Source: Entamoeba histolytica HM-1:IMSS
Taxonomy: Eukaryota > Evosea > Mastigamoebida > Endamoebidae
Length of the DNA: 64,000 bases
Direction of reading: 5' to 3'
NCBI RefSeq assembly: GCF_000208925.1
Contig: NW_001914866.1
Span: 89,446 to 153,445 of the forward strand
Below are positions 1 through 11,700 of this stretch, piece by piece. Every line of letters begins with the position of its first letter. Position 1 is the first letter of the stretch. A model generated the notes under the pieces. It saw only the letters and a list, made by a program, of their open reading frames with translations, did no database searches and was not told the origin of the DNA. Made by a program: the position numbers and the translations under genes.

Positions 1-60
1 TCGAAGTTTGAATTTGTATTAGTATTTATGTGTGGTGTTTTTACATGCCACCTTCGATCT
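1..60 (+). mobile_element. 3' end of a SINE-like element, cut by window start
   Basis: This is the conserved tail of the dispersed family that also ends at 30880, 50022, 56230 and 61296. It has TCGAAG at the left, GTGTGGTGTTT in the middle and the terminal CACCTTCGATCT. The TCGAAG/CTTCGA pair can form a stem. Only the last 60 bases are in the window, so the body and the left target duplication cannot be seen. Confidence 0.75.
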
Positions 61-142
61 TAAAATTAAAATAAAATAAAAATATTAAAGTCATTAGTTA
101 TAAAAATATAAGAAATATCTATTTAATAACATTTCTTAATAA

Positions 143-1627
143 ATGCAAGACTCAACTATCCAACAAGACATAAAAGAAGAAAACAAACAAGAAAAAGAAG
201 TTGTTGTAGATGATGGAGAAGAAAAAAGAGAGATTTCTAAGTTAAAACTAGAGATAATTGATATGAATAAAAAAATTGCTTGTTTTATAAATGAAAATGC
301 TAATCTCAAAGATGAAATTATAAGGATAAGTGAAGAACTCCAAAAAGAAAAAGTTAAGGGTATTGACTATGAAAAGCTAAAACAACAATTGGAAGAAATA
401 CAAAAAGAGTACTCACAAAGTCTAAAAGTTATTGAGGAAAAAGAAGTTGTTATAAAAGAAAAAGACAAGATAATTGAAAATAAAGAAAAAGAATGTTATG
501 AAATTAAAAAAGAGCTTGATAACATACATCAAAACGAAATTGTGGAGACTGAAAAGACAGTCAAACAGAATAATGATGAAAACATAGAAGAAACAGACAC
601 AATTCATGAAAAGGTTGCAATAAATTTGGAAGAGGAAATTGCTAAACTTCAGAAAGAAGTATCAGAAAAAACTGAAACAATAAATAAACTACACAAAGAA
701 AAAAAGGAATTAGAAGAATATTCACTTTCAGAAAAAACAGAAAAAAAAAAACTAGTGAATGAAAATAATTTATTAAACAGTACTATTAATGAAATGAGGA
801 CAACACAATCAAATAATAAAATTACTATTGATCAATTAAACCAAGAGAAACAACAAAATAAAGAAACTATTTATAAAACTAATAAAGCCATAGAAGAACT
901 TAATTCAACTAACACTAGTCTTCAAAATAAAGTAGTTGAACTAGAAACCCATATCAAAGAAAAGGATGAAGAAATAACTAAAATGAATCTTGTGATAGAA
1001 CAAAAACAAAAAAGTTTAACTGAAAAATCTCTAAAGGATGAAAAGACTATTGATGAATTAAGAAAAGAAAATCAAAGACTTAAAAGTTATATTGAACAAA
1101 TGCCAATGAACCAAATGAGCCAAGAAACTTTCACTCATGAACTAAAACAAGAAACTATCAACAAAAAAGAGAATAGAGTTGATGAAGACATACCAATTGA
1201 ACCACAAATTGTAACTGTTGACATTCCAATCTATCATTATTTCACTGGGTGTCAAGAAGAAATAGAAATAAATAAACAAATTTTTACTATTCCAATTAGT
1301 GTTGGACTATCAGATGGTGCTGAATTTAATTACAAAGGATATGGAACACCAATCAATGGAAGAAAAAGGGACTTAATTATTGTTACTAAAACACAACAGA
1401 CAGAGTCTTTTCGAAGACAAGAAAATAACCTCTTCCAAACTGTTGTTATTCCTCAGTCTTATAGAAACAAAACATTCCAATGTTCTATTCCATGTATTGA
1501 TGGAAATAATATTCCTGTTATAATAACAGGACAAGAAGGTATACAAGGACCATATGAAAGATATGGAATGCCAATTGGAACAACTGGAAAAAGAGGTGAT
1601 TTATACCTCATTATCAAATTAAATTAA
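143..1627 (+). CDS. Coiled-coil protein with Hsp40 (DnaJ) C-terminal substrate-binding fold, no J domain
   Basis: The protein has 494 residues. Residues ~15-340 are a long Glu/Lys-rich coiled coil. Residues ~355-494 look like the two beta-barrel substrate-binding domains of type II Hsp40s: a first unit ending in the GxPxxGRKRDLIIV pattern, a link FRRQENNLFQTVVIP that matches the family's F.R.G.DL step, then a PCIDGN stretch and a closing YGMPIGTTGKRGDLYLII unit. No J domain (HPD motif) or zinc-finger CxxC repeats are present. In the family this fold holds unfolded clients for Hsp70, and the C-terminal position fits that. Joining it to a coiled coil suggests an adaptor or scaffold, which is inference. 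The start is the first ATG after an AT-rich leader. It converges with the gene at 1980-4232. Confidence 0.7.
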   Translation: MQDSTIQQDIKEENKQEKEVVVDDGEEKREISKLKLEIIDMNKKIACFINENANLKDEIIRISEELQKEKVKGIDYEKLKQQLEEIQKEYSQSLKVIEEKEVVIKEKDKIIENKEKECYEIKKELDNIHQNEIVETEKTVKQNNDENIEETDTIHEKVAINLEEEIAKLQKEVSEKTETINKLHKEKKELEEYSLSEKTEKKKLVNENNLLNSTINEMRTTQSNNKITIDQLNQEKQQNKETIYKTNKAIEELNSTNTSLQNKVVELETHIKEKDEEITKMNLVIEQKQKSLTEKSLKDEKTIDELRKENQRLKSYIEQMPMNQMSQETFTHELKQETINKKENRVDEDIPIEPQIVTVDIPIYHYFTGCQEEIEINKQIFTIPISVGLSDGAEFNYKGYGTPINGRKRDLIIVTKTQQTESFRRQENNLFQTVVIPQSYRNKTFQCSIPCIDGNNIPVIITGQEGIQGPYERYGMPIGTTGKRGDLYLIIKLN

Positions 1628-1979
1628 ATTTCTTCAAACAATTCAACTCATTTTTACTCAATCTAATCTATACATTAAATACACCATTAACATACAATAA
1701 CCTATATCTTTATTTATACAAATACTAATATATCTAAAAACATATCTCTTTTTTACTTAAAAGAAAAGTGTTACTTAAAAGAAAAATTTATGAGAATAAA
1801 GATAATTAACATGAAAAGAAATCAATTAAATAAGACAATTTTATTACCAAAAGAATTAAATTCTTTTGACAAACCATAAAAGTATTAACTTTTTATACAC
1901 TTTCAAAATTAAAGTATTACCATTTAATACTGAAAAAGAAATATGTAAGATAACAATTGAGGAAAGCTAAAATAAAGAT
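1628..1979. other. Intergenic, AT-rich, between convergent genes
   Basis: These 352 bases separate the 3' ends of two convergent genes. I see A/T runs and a short repeated ACTTAAAAGAAAA, but no ORF, RNA or element. Confidence 0.6.
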
Positions 1980-4232
1980 CTAAATAGGGGCTAAATAAAT
2001 TAACCCATTACTTGTACCAACAACAACAATGTCATCATCAAGAGATACTGATGTAGGAATATTAGGAACTTTAAATATATACCTTCTGTCACCTAAAGTT
2101 ATTTTATTCCATTGTAATACTACTTGACCATTAGTACCACAACAAATAACTTTTCTATTAAATGTTGCCATACAAGTTGGAATAACAGCAAGATCAGACT
2201 TGCATAACATTTTTCCAGTTCTAATATCCCAAGCAATAGAAGCTTTTTCATCACCACAAGAAATAATTTGCCATTCTCCAGTAACATCAAATCCTTTAAC
2301 TGCATTACTATGACCTTTTAAATCCATAGTTATAGCATTACTTCTTCTATCAAAAACTTTAATGGTTTTATCTAAACTACTTGAAATTAATAAATTTTTC
2401 ATTTCTTTAACTTGTGTAATAGTTGCCATATGTGGTTCATATTCATTAACAATACTTCCAGATTCTAATTCAATAACAGAAATTGATTTACCCCATCCAT
2501 AACAATATCTACCATCTAATGAAAAATCCATTTTTGTATGACTTTTTACTATTTTAGTTTCTTCTTTATTTTCACCAATAATTGATATTTTTCCATCCCT
2601 ATATCCAATGTATGTAGTTCTTCCAATTCGTTTGATCCCACAAACTGAAGATAATGACTTTTTATATTTTTTTTGTGTATATTTTTCTTTTATAATTTCT
2701 TGGATTTCTCCGTCTTCATTTCCCATAAAAATAGAACCATTAATATCAATGGCAGTGATTGCTTTTTCTCCAAACTGTTGTATTGTTGGTTTAAATTCTG
2801 TTGTCCTCCATAAAGCTTGAATCTTTGCAACATTCATTAAATTTTCTTTAGTTTCTTCTGGATGTAAACGACCATTATAATAACAAGTTGAATGATAAAT
2901 TCCTTTCCATGTTTCTACTGCTAAACTACCATTTATAAGAGAGAAAAAAGATTTGCATAATAATTGTACATTACGAATAGCGTCTATTCTAAGATAACTG
3001 AAAATCTTTAAAAGAATGGAATCAGGTAATGAAGTTAAGGTTGTAATTTGTTTTTGTTTTGTTTTAGATAATGTGATTGCATTAAGTAATAATGAAGACA
3101 TACTTTCAATTGTAATCATTTCTGGTAAATTAGGATCTGTTGGAAAAACTTTTGGAGGTGTTAATAAAGATGGTGAAGCAATTGTAGCAAAATAATATAA
3201 TGTTGGTGCAACTAAATTTGACAAAAACTTTTCTCTTAAAGGAAGTGGAAAAGAGTGTATGATTGGGAGATTTAAAAGAATGCTAAAACGAACTCTGGTA
3301 TCATCGTCATCACAATGCCTAAAAGAAATAACACTCTCTTTAAATTCTATTAGACTATGATGTTCATGAAGACAACCAGGATATTGTGTTGTTTTAAATA
3401 TTAAAGCCATCCAATCAGGTGTAATACGAGAACCTTGTACTATGTCCATTGAAATAGATGGTTGTACTAATGGACTGAATTGAAGATGTCTGTAAGAAAG
3501 GATAGGACCATCTTTAATTCCTATATTTTCTGATATAATGCTCATTAATCCATTTTTTGTTGTAACAAGATCATAAAATGTTTGTGGACGTAAAGGTACT
3601 TTAATATCTGCTTGAATAAACATTTCATTTCCTTCTTCATTGGCAGTTATTCTTACACGTTGACTTTCATGAATATAACGACTTAATGGAGGTGCAGTAT
3701 AACGAGGATAACAAGCATGTTCCATTGATACTAATATTCTATACTCTTCAATTCCTGAAAGAGCAGCAGACAAACATTTAAAAATCAATAAACATGAAGA
3801 CAATAACTGAATTGGTTGAGCGTTTTGATAATATAAAATATGAGTAATACATTCATTTCCCATCTCTTTTAAAATTATCAATATTTTTGGAACACCTTGA
3901 AGTACTACAGTAAATGAAGTATTATTAACTGATGCAAAGAAATTAAATTTATATGGTACAAATGTTTGTGCTAATGGACTTAATATCATTCCAATATATT
4001 CATCACCTCTTTTTTCTAAACTATGAAGAAAAGGATACCATTTTGTAATTATTATTGGATTATTTAAAAAAGTATATATACTACATCCTTTTAAACTCAT
4101 AGAAAGTTGAACATCAACAACAGTAGTTTCAGTATTTTTATATCTTGCTTCTTTACATTCTTGAACATTAGGAAATATTTCCCATCCATTACTATTGATT
4201 TCATTATCTATTAATTCACCCCAATTTTCCAT
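1980..4232 (-). CDS. F-box and WD40 repeat protein with a START-like N-terminal region
   Basis: The protein has 750 residues. Residues ~400-445 carry an F-box (LPDSILLKIFSYLRIDAIRN followed by a Cys/Phe/Trp pattern), the Skp1-binding motif of SCF ubiquitin ligases. Residues ~500-750 contain WD40-type repeats (for example LKGHSNAVKGFDV and AIAWDIRTGK-like blades), the usual substrate-recognition propeller. The first ~390 residues look like a lipid-binding START/Bet v1-type fold, possibly twice, judged only by spacing of hydrophobic strands and WYPF/KW positions. The likely role is a substrate receptor for an SCF E3. A lipid-sensing N-terminus would be unusual. Start ATG and stop TAG are clear and no intron is needed. 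Confidence is high for F-box/WD40 and low for START. Confidence 0.75.
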   Translation of the reverse strand: MENWGELIDNEINSNGWEIFPNVQECKEARYKNTETTVVDVQLSMSLKGCSIYTFLNNPIIITKWYPFLHSLEKRGDEYIGMILSPLAQTFVPYKFNFFASVNNTSFTVVLQGVPKILIILKEMGNECITHILYYQNAQPIQLLSSCLLIFKCLSAALSGIEEYRILVSMEHACYPRYTAPPLSRYIHESQRVRITANEEGNEMFIQADIKVPLRPQTFYDLVTTKNGLMSIISENIGIKDGPILSYRHLQFSPLVQPSISMDIVQGSRITPDWMALIFKTTQYPGCLHEHHSLIEFKESVISFRHCDDDDTRVRFSILLNLPIIHSFPLPLREKFLSNLVAPTLYYFATIASPSLLTPPKVFPTDPNLPEMITIESMSSLLLNAITLSKTKQKQITTLTSLPDSILLKIFSYLRIDAIRNVQLLCKSFFSLINGSLAVETWKGIYHSTCYYNGRLHPEETKENLMNVAKIQALWRTTEFKPTIQQFGEKAITAIDINGSIFMGNEDGEIQEIIKEKYTQKKYKKSLSSVCGIKRIGRTTYIGYRDGKISIIGENKEETKIVKSHTKMDFSLDGRYCYGWGKSISVIELESGSIVNEYEPHMATITQVKEMKNLLISSSLDKTIKVFDRRSNAITMDLKGHSNAVKGFDVTGEWQIISCGDEKASIAWDIRTGKMLCKSDLAVIPTCMATFNRKVICCGTNGQVVLQWNKITLGDRRYIFKVPNIPTSVSLDDDIVVVGTSNGLIYLAPI

Positions 4233-4482
4233 TAATTTTTTAAGATTTTGATAAATTTTTTGTTATTTGATTTATCTAAAATTTTTGTGTTTATCAAATT
4301 TTTTAGATTTTTTAAAATAAAGTAGTAAATATAATAAATAATATTATAACAAAAGCATAAAATAAAAAAACTATATAAATAATAAAATAAAATTAAAAAT
4401 ATAGTAAAAATGAAAAAAAGAAGAAAAAAGAAAATTCAACAACAAAAAAAGAAGTCAAACGAAATTGAAGATTAATTTTGGA

Positions 4483-5975
4483 ATGTTTAAAAGCAAGTCA
4501 CCAAATACTCCAAGAGAATCAAAAGAAAGTAATGAAAAAACAATTACAATCATACCTCATGTGTATGTTCAAAATGAAGATAGATCAATGATTGATGGAA
4601 ATATAAAAATTTCAGTTAATATGAATATTTTAACGTTCCAATTTAGGTCTTCTATATCATTAGATGGAAAGTCAAGATCAAAAAACAACACGTTTAGTAT
4701 TACTTTTAGTATTGATGATATATCTGGACTTTGTATTTCATCTCCTATTAATAATTTTGATACAATTAATTTTTCTACTATAGAAAAACATCTTCCTTCA
4801 TTCTTCTTTCCAAAAGATAGTGAATTTAATGTTTATTTTTTTCTTAATGTTATTATAGAAAATGGATTTACAATAGTACCGTTTGTTCAATTGTTTTTAA
4901 ATATAATTCATTATAAATAATTTGAATATTTATTTAATATAGAAAAGATGGACAACAAAATGTTTTTATTGTTCATAAACGGTTAGAAAAAGTTGCTGAT
5001 ATTTTAAGTTCTTCTCCAATTGATTTGTCTCAAATTACTCCAATTGATCTTAAGACAATTCTTTCATTAGCAAACGAAGACGGTAGTTTTGAAGTTTCAG
5101 CACAAGAAGATATTAGAAAATCAACATATTTTAGTGGGTTACAACCTGATGCACGTACATTTGTATGGAAACTTGTTTTAGGATATTATCGATTTGATAT
5201 GACAACTAAACAACGAGAGGAACTTGATCAAAAACGAAGAAAAGAATATTTTATGATTAAAACACAATGGGAAAATTTCATTCCTGAACAATTAACAAAT
5301 TGGATAACAATGAAACAAACATTAGAACAAATAGACAAAGATGTTAGAAGAACTGATAATAAACATGAGAAATTTTTTAATGAAAAAAATGTTGTAATGT
5401 TACGTGATGTATTAAGAACATATGCTTTATATAATTGGAGAATTGGATATGGTCAAGGAATGAATGATATTTGTAGTTTAATTATGGAAATTACATTAGA
5501 TGAATCAGAAGTATTTTGGTTATTTAAATCAGTTATGGATATGATGGAACAATTTTATAAACCAAGAACAAATCATGAAGTGCAAAATTTTGAAGAAGTT
5601 GGATGGATTATTAAATTTGTAAATCCATCTTTATATGATTATTTTATAAGAAATAATGTAAATTATTTGTTTTGTTACAGATGGATTGTATTATTGTTTA
5701 AACGTGATTTTAGTTCACGTGATTGTCTTAATGTTTGGGACCGTATTTTCGCTTATCCAGAAAGAAAATTGTATTATTTTATTTGTAGTGCTATTATCCT
5801 TAAAAATGGTGATCAAATAGTTGAGAAACAAAAGGGATTTGATGGAATGGTTGAGTTTTTACAAGACATGCATAAAAAAATTCCTGCTCAAGTTGTATAT
5901 GACTCAGATATTATTTATCAAGAATTTAATGAACTTGCAGATAAAAAGTATTTGGAATTAATGTTTCAAAACTAA
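4483..5975 (+). CDS. TBC-domain Rab GTPase-activating protein (GYP7/TBC1D15-like), two exons
   Basis: Exon 1 is 4483-4880 and exon 2 is 4943-5975. The intron 4881-4942 begins GTTTGT and ends ATATAG, and splicing restores one frame of 476 residues. Residues ~150-455 are a TBC domain with both catalytic fingers: the arginine finger in IDKDVRR (IxxDxxR, R269) and the glutamine finger in GYGQG (Q304). The N-terminal ~130 residues resemble the Rab-binding region found in GYP7/TBC1D15 proteins. In the family these proteins switch off Rab GTPases, often Rab7, at endosomal membranes. The Rab target here is not known. The frame is open back to 4465 but the first ATG is 4483. The Mon1 gene (Rab7 activator) lies elsewhere in the window and is not linked. 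Confidence 0.85.
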
Positions 5976-6004
5976 AAATAATTTCTCTACTATCTTTCAT
6001 TTTT

Positions 6005-6606
6005 TTGTTTTTAATTTGTTTTATATTTTTTAGTATATTAAGACTCTTTGTAATCATAGAAAATCAAAAACTATGTAAAGACAAGACGACAACAGTAGAA
6101 CACATCCTACTATCTTGTATTTATCATAATAAATCACAAATGGAAAAACATGACAATATCGGCATTATAATATGGGAGGGATTAATAAGAAGATATACAT
6201 GAAATGAACAATACAAGAAGTACTATATGAAACAGTGTTACAATATAAAGACATTACAATGATATTGAACAAACAAATAATGCATAAAAATGAATGACAA
6301 TATCACAAAATACCAGATATATATGTATTAGATAAAAAGAACCAAACTGGTTTATTATTTGATATGACTAATGTTGAATATCACAATATTAATTGAGTGT
6401 ATTTGAAGAAAAGAAATATGTATAAGGAATTAAAGAATAGGCTAATGAAAATAGAGAAATTAAAAGATGACAGAATAATTCAAGTAGTAATTTCAATAAA
6501 TGGATTAGTGAATAAAGAAAGTATCAGATTAATTAAAGAATTAAAAATTGAAATTGACTTCATTAAAGAAATTAAAAACCATTTCATGAAATCCATTAAG
6601 AATTGA
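6005..6606 (+). pseudogene. Relic of an RLE-type non-LTR retrotransposon (endonuclease end)
   Basis: Three broken pieces in two frames read like the C-terminus of an R2/R4/EhLINE-type polyprotein. At 6076-6123 there is a C-x8-H-x4-C zinc motif (LCKDKTTTVEHILLSC), followed by a KHDNIGIIIW stretch typical of this family. At 6313-6363, in another frame, is PD-x14-D, matching the PDX12-14D signature of the restriction-like endonuclease. After an in-frame TGA at 6394 the homology continues with IIQVVISINGL (6475 onward). Several stops and a frame change show it is dead. No reverse transcriptase portion and no intact copy are present in the window. Confidence 0.6.
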
Positions 6607-7631
6607 ATTGAATATTAAATCTAAAATAATAGAATATACTCTATAGAACTTGGAAAAATATGAAATGATTTAATTAGTCTCCACCGAGGCAAGAATAATA
6701 ACAAGTTACATTAATACTTAATTATTTGCTTTTTTAATCAAAATATAGTTTCACTATTCTAATATTATATATACTTATTTCAGTTATATGAAGTAGTTAC
6801 ATATATTATTTTCTTAGATACTTGAATGTATCATTTAGAGCATAATTTTAATAACCAGATATATTCATATTTATTTCTATTCTTAAATATTCAAACAAAA
6901 GTGTTTTGTATATATATATTGATGATAGTCGTTGTGTATTAAGGATCATAGAAAAAAGCATATTGTTATCTACTGTAATAATATTATCTTTAATATGTCT
7001 CTTAGATAAACAACGAAAAAAATACTATTAACGTGATTGAATTGGATTTATTTTAAGGATATTATTTGTTTAAATGTTTGTTAATACTAACTTGTTGAAT
7101 TGATAAGTACAAGAGAGTAGTGTTATGATGGTTGTAATTTAAAAATGTTATTGAATGTGATACTATTTAATTGACAATATTTTTAACCAATCTTAGATAA
7201 TAATAGTTATTTTAAATTTATCACGTGGCGGTTATAGTGATGGCTTTAACAACTATATCTGGTTGTTAAAAAAAATGGAATTTCTTTTGATTGTGTTGCT
7301 TTTTGTTTATTTATATAATTACATTAAAACAAATTCCACTCATTCTAAAAAGAAAATTCCTCTTACACATGATATTATCCATGTAATAATTATTTGACAT
7401 TAACCCTTCAAATGTATTTAAAATAAGGTAACAGCGATAAAAAAAAGAAGAAAATAGAAAACGTTTACTTCTTCATTTTTTTACAAGATCATTTAAGACA
7501 CTTTTTCTTTTCCATTCTTTTCTATTTTATGTCTATCCAATAAGAGTATATTTTACACTTAATGGAATTAAAAAAGGGTATTATTTTGAGAGTTTTTCAA
7601 TATAAAAGTAATTTATAAGTTCATTTAATTA
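6607..7631. other. Intergenic, AT-rich, nothing recognised
   Basis: About 1 kb of AT-rich sequence between the retrotransposon relic and the TLD-like gene. A small inverted repeat (AACAAC...GTTGTT) lies at about 7249-7268 but lacks other RNA-gene features. The left part may be more decayed retrotransposon. Confidence 0.5.
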
Positions 7632-8720
7632 ATGCAAAGTCTTTATGATAAAACCATAAAACCAACAAAAGAAGAAATAGATAAGTCTGAAATCAAAGAA
7701 ATAGTAAATACCATACTCATGAGTGAATTTACTGAATTTAAAAAACAAGTGGAAAGTAAATTAAACCAATATGAAAATAAATTAAACCAATATGAAAGTA
7801 AATTAAATGAAGTGCAAGAGTCAATTATGATAATAAAAGCTGATGAAAATTATTCAAATCAGCAAAAAATAAATAAATTTGTTGAAGAATTTATTAATTT
7901 ATTTGAACAAAATATTGTTAGTGATAAAATAAATGAATTATTTAGTAACTACAAATACCATGGTGAGAAACTAGAAGATATTAGAACTAGAGTAGATACT
8001 AATGATACAAATATTAAACTTATTCATCAAGATATTTCTAATAAATTAAAAGATAATGAGAGAATAAAGGAATTTAATGATGACCAATTATTGCAATATA
8101 TTGAGTTAAGATTTAGAGAAGAGAAGAAACAAGATACTTCTCCTCAAGATAAAAGTATTGAAAGATTTGTATCAAAAGAAGAACATAATCAAATCGAAAA
8201 ATGGACTGGATTAAAGAAAGGACAACTGCTTTTTGATTCTACCTTAAATAAATGGGATACTAAGTCATCTGAGTTTGGAAAAAATATTATTGAACATTCT
8301 AATATTTTAATTATTATTGAAGACGATATGAACAATAAATTTGGAATATACTTACATTCATTTATCACTAAAATTGATGAAATGATTGAAGATTCAAATG
8401 CATTTGTATTTTCATTTACATCCAACCACAGGTTTAATGGAATAGTAAAATTTGATATTAAAAAAGAAGAAGGAAAGAATGCCTTTCTTCTCAAACCACA
8501 AAGAAATGAGATGTTATTTAAAGTGGGTTATGGTTCTGACATTGTTGTATATAAAAAAGATACTGAAAAACAATGTCAATGCAAACAAGCATCGTTTGAT
8601 TACAGAATTAATGGAGAAGAAATTCATTATGCTTTGACAGGTCGTATGGACCAGAAGTTTACTCCAGAAAGAATAGTAGTATTCCAAATGGAGAAAGAGT
8701 CATCTGAAGATATGGAATAA
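7632..8720 (+). CDS. Coiled-coil protein with TLD-like C-terminal domain
   Basis: The protein has 362 residues. Residues ~10-170 are helical and charged, with a short duplicated KLNQYE unit (KLNQYENKLNQYESKLNEVQ). Residues ~185-355 look like a TLD domain: a WTGLKKGQLLFDSTLN opening, a DDMNNKFGIYLHSFI strand pair, then FVFSF and a late GSDIVVYKK strand. TLD proteins elsewhere (OXR1, TLDC2) are linked to oxidative-stress protection and V-ATPase binding. Coiled-coil plus TLD-like proteins form a large family in Entamoeba, and another member is at 59088-60425. The exact function here is unknown. The start ATG sits directly after an AT-rich leader. Confidence 0.65.
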   Translation: MQSLYDKTIKPTKEEIDKSEIKEIVNTILMSEFTEFKKQVESKLNQYENKLNQYESKLNEVQESIMIIKADENYSNQQKINKFVEEFINLFEQNIVSDKINELFSNYKYHGEKLEDIRTRVDTNDTNIKLIHQDISNKLKDNERIKEFNDDQLLQYIELRFREEKKQDTSPQDKSIERFVSKEEHNQIEKWTGLKKGQLLFDSTLNKWDTKSSEFGKNIIEHSNILIIIEDDMNNKFGIYLHSFITKIDEMIEDSNAFVFSFTSNHRFNGIVKFDIKKEEGKNAFLLKPQRNEMLFKVGYGSDIVVYKKDTEKQCQCKQASFDYRINGEEIHYALTGRMDQKFTPERIVVFQMEKESSEDME

Positions 8721-8795
8721 TTGCTGAATAAGTTTAATTAAATTATTTCATTTATTTTAGTTAATTTAACAAGAGAATAAAGGAACAACAACAAT

Positions 8796-11700
8796 TTAAT
8801 TCAAACAAATTACAATGCCATTTACATGTCCAATTAAAATGGAAGTATTATCATTTGAAATTTTCAAAGATTCTATTGGTGTTGGATGGCTAGGAATAGT
8901 CTGACAAAGAATAAACTCAAAGTTGTCAGTTAATTGCAAAAATGTGACATTACCTTTCATATTACCAACAACAACGAATATTTTATCATTCCACATTGGT
9001 GTTTGTGTAACGACAACAGAAGTGAATTGTTCATGTTCAAGACTTTGACTTTGACCGATTAAATCACCATTTATATCATAATAATGAAGTTGGTGTTGTG
9101 TTAATACAATAAAATTTCCTGTTTCATTGTTAATATCTAATCCAATTACGCATTCTCCTACTTCAATTACATGTAAACACATTAATGTGCCAATATCCCA
9201 AATCAAACAAATTCCATGTTGATCACCAGTAATAATAATATTATTGTTATTATCAATTACACAACATGTAATTGCAGTATCATGCCCACATAATCTTCCT
9301 CGTTTCTTTGGTGAATCTGTACTAATATCAATGATTTGAATACTACCATCCCCACCTCCAACTAATACATTTCGTTCATCACCAATAAGAATTGAACCAT
9401 TTTGACATTCTTCAATATTCATTATCTTTCCATTTCGTTCTATTCTCATAATTCCACCACTTCCAACTTGAACACTTCCATTCGGAATAATTATTTCTCC
9501 TTTTCGTGTTATTATAATTTCATTTTTCTCATCAAATAGCATCTCTCCAATTGGAAAACCACTTTTATTTACAACAGTTAATGAATAATTTTTATCTTGT
9601 TCAAATACTCCAATGTTATACTTTGTACAACTAACTTCTCTCTTTGGATGAGGTGTCTTAAACAATTGAATTGGAGTTTGTCCAAAATTTCTTATTTTAT
9701 CAAGTGTCGTTTGTCTTTCTTTTTCATTCATTTTTGATAAATCTCCAATTTCATATGAACATTGTGGATATACATTACATGCTTCTTCTGCATTCTTTCC
9801 TCGTTGTTTATAACCAAAAATAAGATCAATCCATTCATTAAGATGTTGACTGACGTATGGTGATTCTAATGCTTTCATATTGATATTAACAAACTGACGA
9901 GGATTGCCATTACACCATGGAGGTAATTCAACGTTATTAACAACGTTGTTATCTTTTCGTTTACCAAAGTCTATTGTATTAAAGTTGATAAGAAATTGAG
10001 GTAAGAAGAAAAACTCTGGAATAAGTTCAATTGGTGTAGCAGACAAGTTATCAAAGAATTTACTTATTGAATTAAACAATCGGTCTGTATCAAAATGCCC
10101 ATCAAACAATTGAATATGCATTTTCATATATGGTTCAGCCCTAAATAGAAATACCAAAGTTGTTGCAAGTGAACTGTAGTGATTACCAAAATGACTTCCA
10201 TTTTCTTGAAACTTAATCTGTAGTTTTTCTCTTTTGTTTTCAGTTTGAGCAACGATTGGATAAGCAAAATTACGATAAATATGTTCATCATTTAAGTCAA
10301 TAGTTTTACTGGTATAATCATTTAATATCCATGGAAAAATAGGATATTGAGAAAGGTCATTAAAACTTCTTCCTGCTTTAGTATTAAGATACATTAAATA
10401 ATTAAAATTTGACAATTCACCTTTCTTCCATAATTCAGTCATCTCATCTATTTGATTAAATACTTTTCCAATTTTATTAATTAAATTAATTGGTGGTTCA
10501 ATTTCATGAATAATATCAAATGATTCACTTTTATATTTCATGAATTTTTTAATGATTTTATCATATTTATGTTCAAAGATTAAAAACAATGACTTTCCAT
10601 AACACGTTAATATTTCAATAGCATTATTTTGAAGCAAATACCTCCTTTTTATAATACAAACAATATCATTCCAATCAATTTTAATCCAGTCACAATGGTC
10701 TGTATTTATATAATTAATCAGAATAAATTTCTTTTCATCTATTTTAATTTGACTTTCTACTTCTTCTAATCCATAAAGTTGAGTACAATAATATATCTCC
10801 TCTTCTTCACCAAATGGTGTTGTTAATACCTCAATATCATAATTTTTTTGTATTATTGGTAATTTGATTATTTTACCATACTCACCAATTTGGGATTCGT
10901 ATCTTTCTTTGAATCTATAATCTCTTACAATTCTTCTTCTTATACCAAATGAACTTTGGATATCATCTATCATATACTCTTCAACATCTTCTTCCCAAAT
11001 ACCTTTTGGCATTATTAATTTAAGTTTCATTTTTTCCCACTCTACTTTAACACTCATCTTTAATGAATCAGACATACATTCGATACTTTCTTTATCTTTA
11101 ACGTATTGAGAAATAACTGCAACTCTCTTTTCATCATTTTTCTTTTTTTCTTTACCTTCTTTTCTTTCTGTTCTTTGATATTTTTCAATAATCTTTCGTT
11201 CTTCTTCGACAACAAATGAAATTTCATCTTTTCTTTTCTTTTGTTCTTCTTTAAACTCTTTTAACATTATTTCACTCCTTTCACAAAGTTTAGAGAAAGT
11301 GTTATGATTATTTTTTATTAATTCAACAATATCTTCGGTACTCATTTGAAGCATTGACTTAATTTGATCTCTTAACTCTTTCTGTGTAATGAACTTATCA
11401 AATGCACTCATACAATTCATAACTAGTCTTTTGAGAACTCCACAATACAATATTGTTATATCGTTTACTGTTCCTTTTGGTATTTTTTGAACAATAATCC
11501 AAAACATTATAGGAACAAACTCTTCTGAATGTTTTTGTCTTAAAAAGAAGTCTTGTTGGTGGAAGTGTTGAGCAACAAATAAGAATGACTGTTCTTCAAA
11601 ATAGTTAAACATTAATATATTCATACGATCCATCATTTTGATCCAAATCTTATTTTGTTCAATTGTTTGTAATTCAGGGTGTTGTTCGTAAATATTTATT

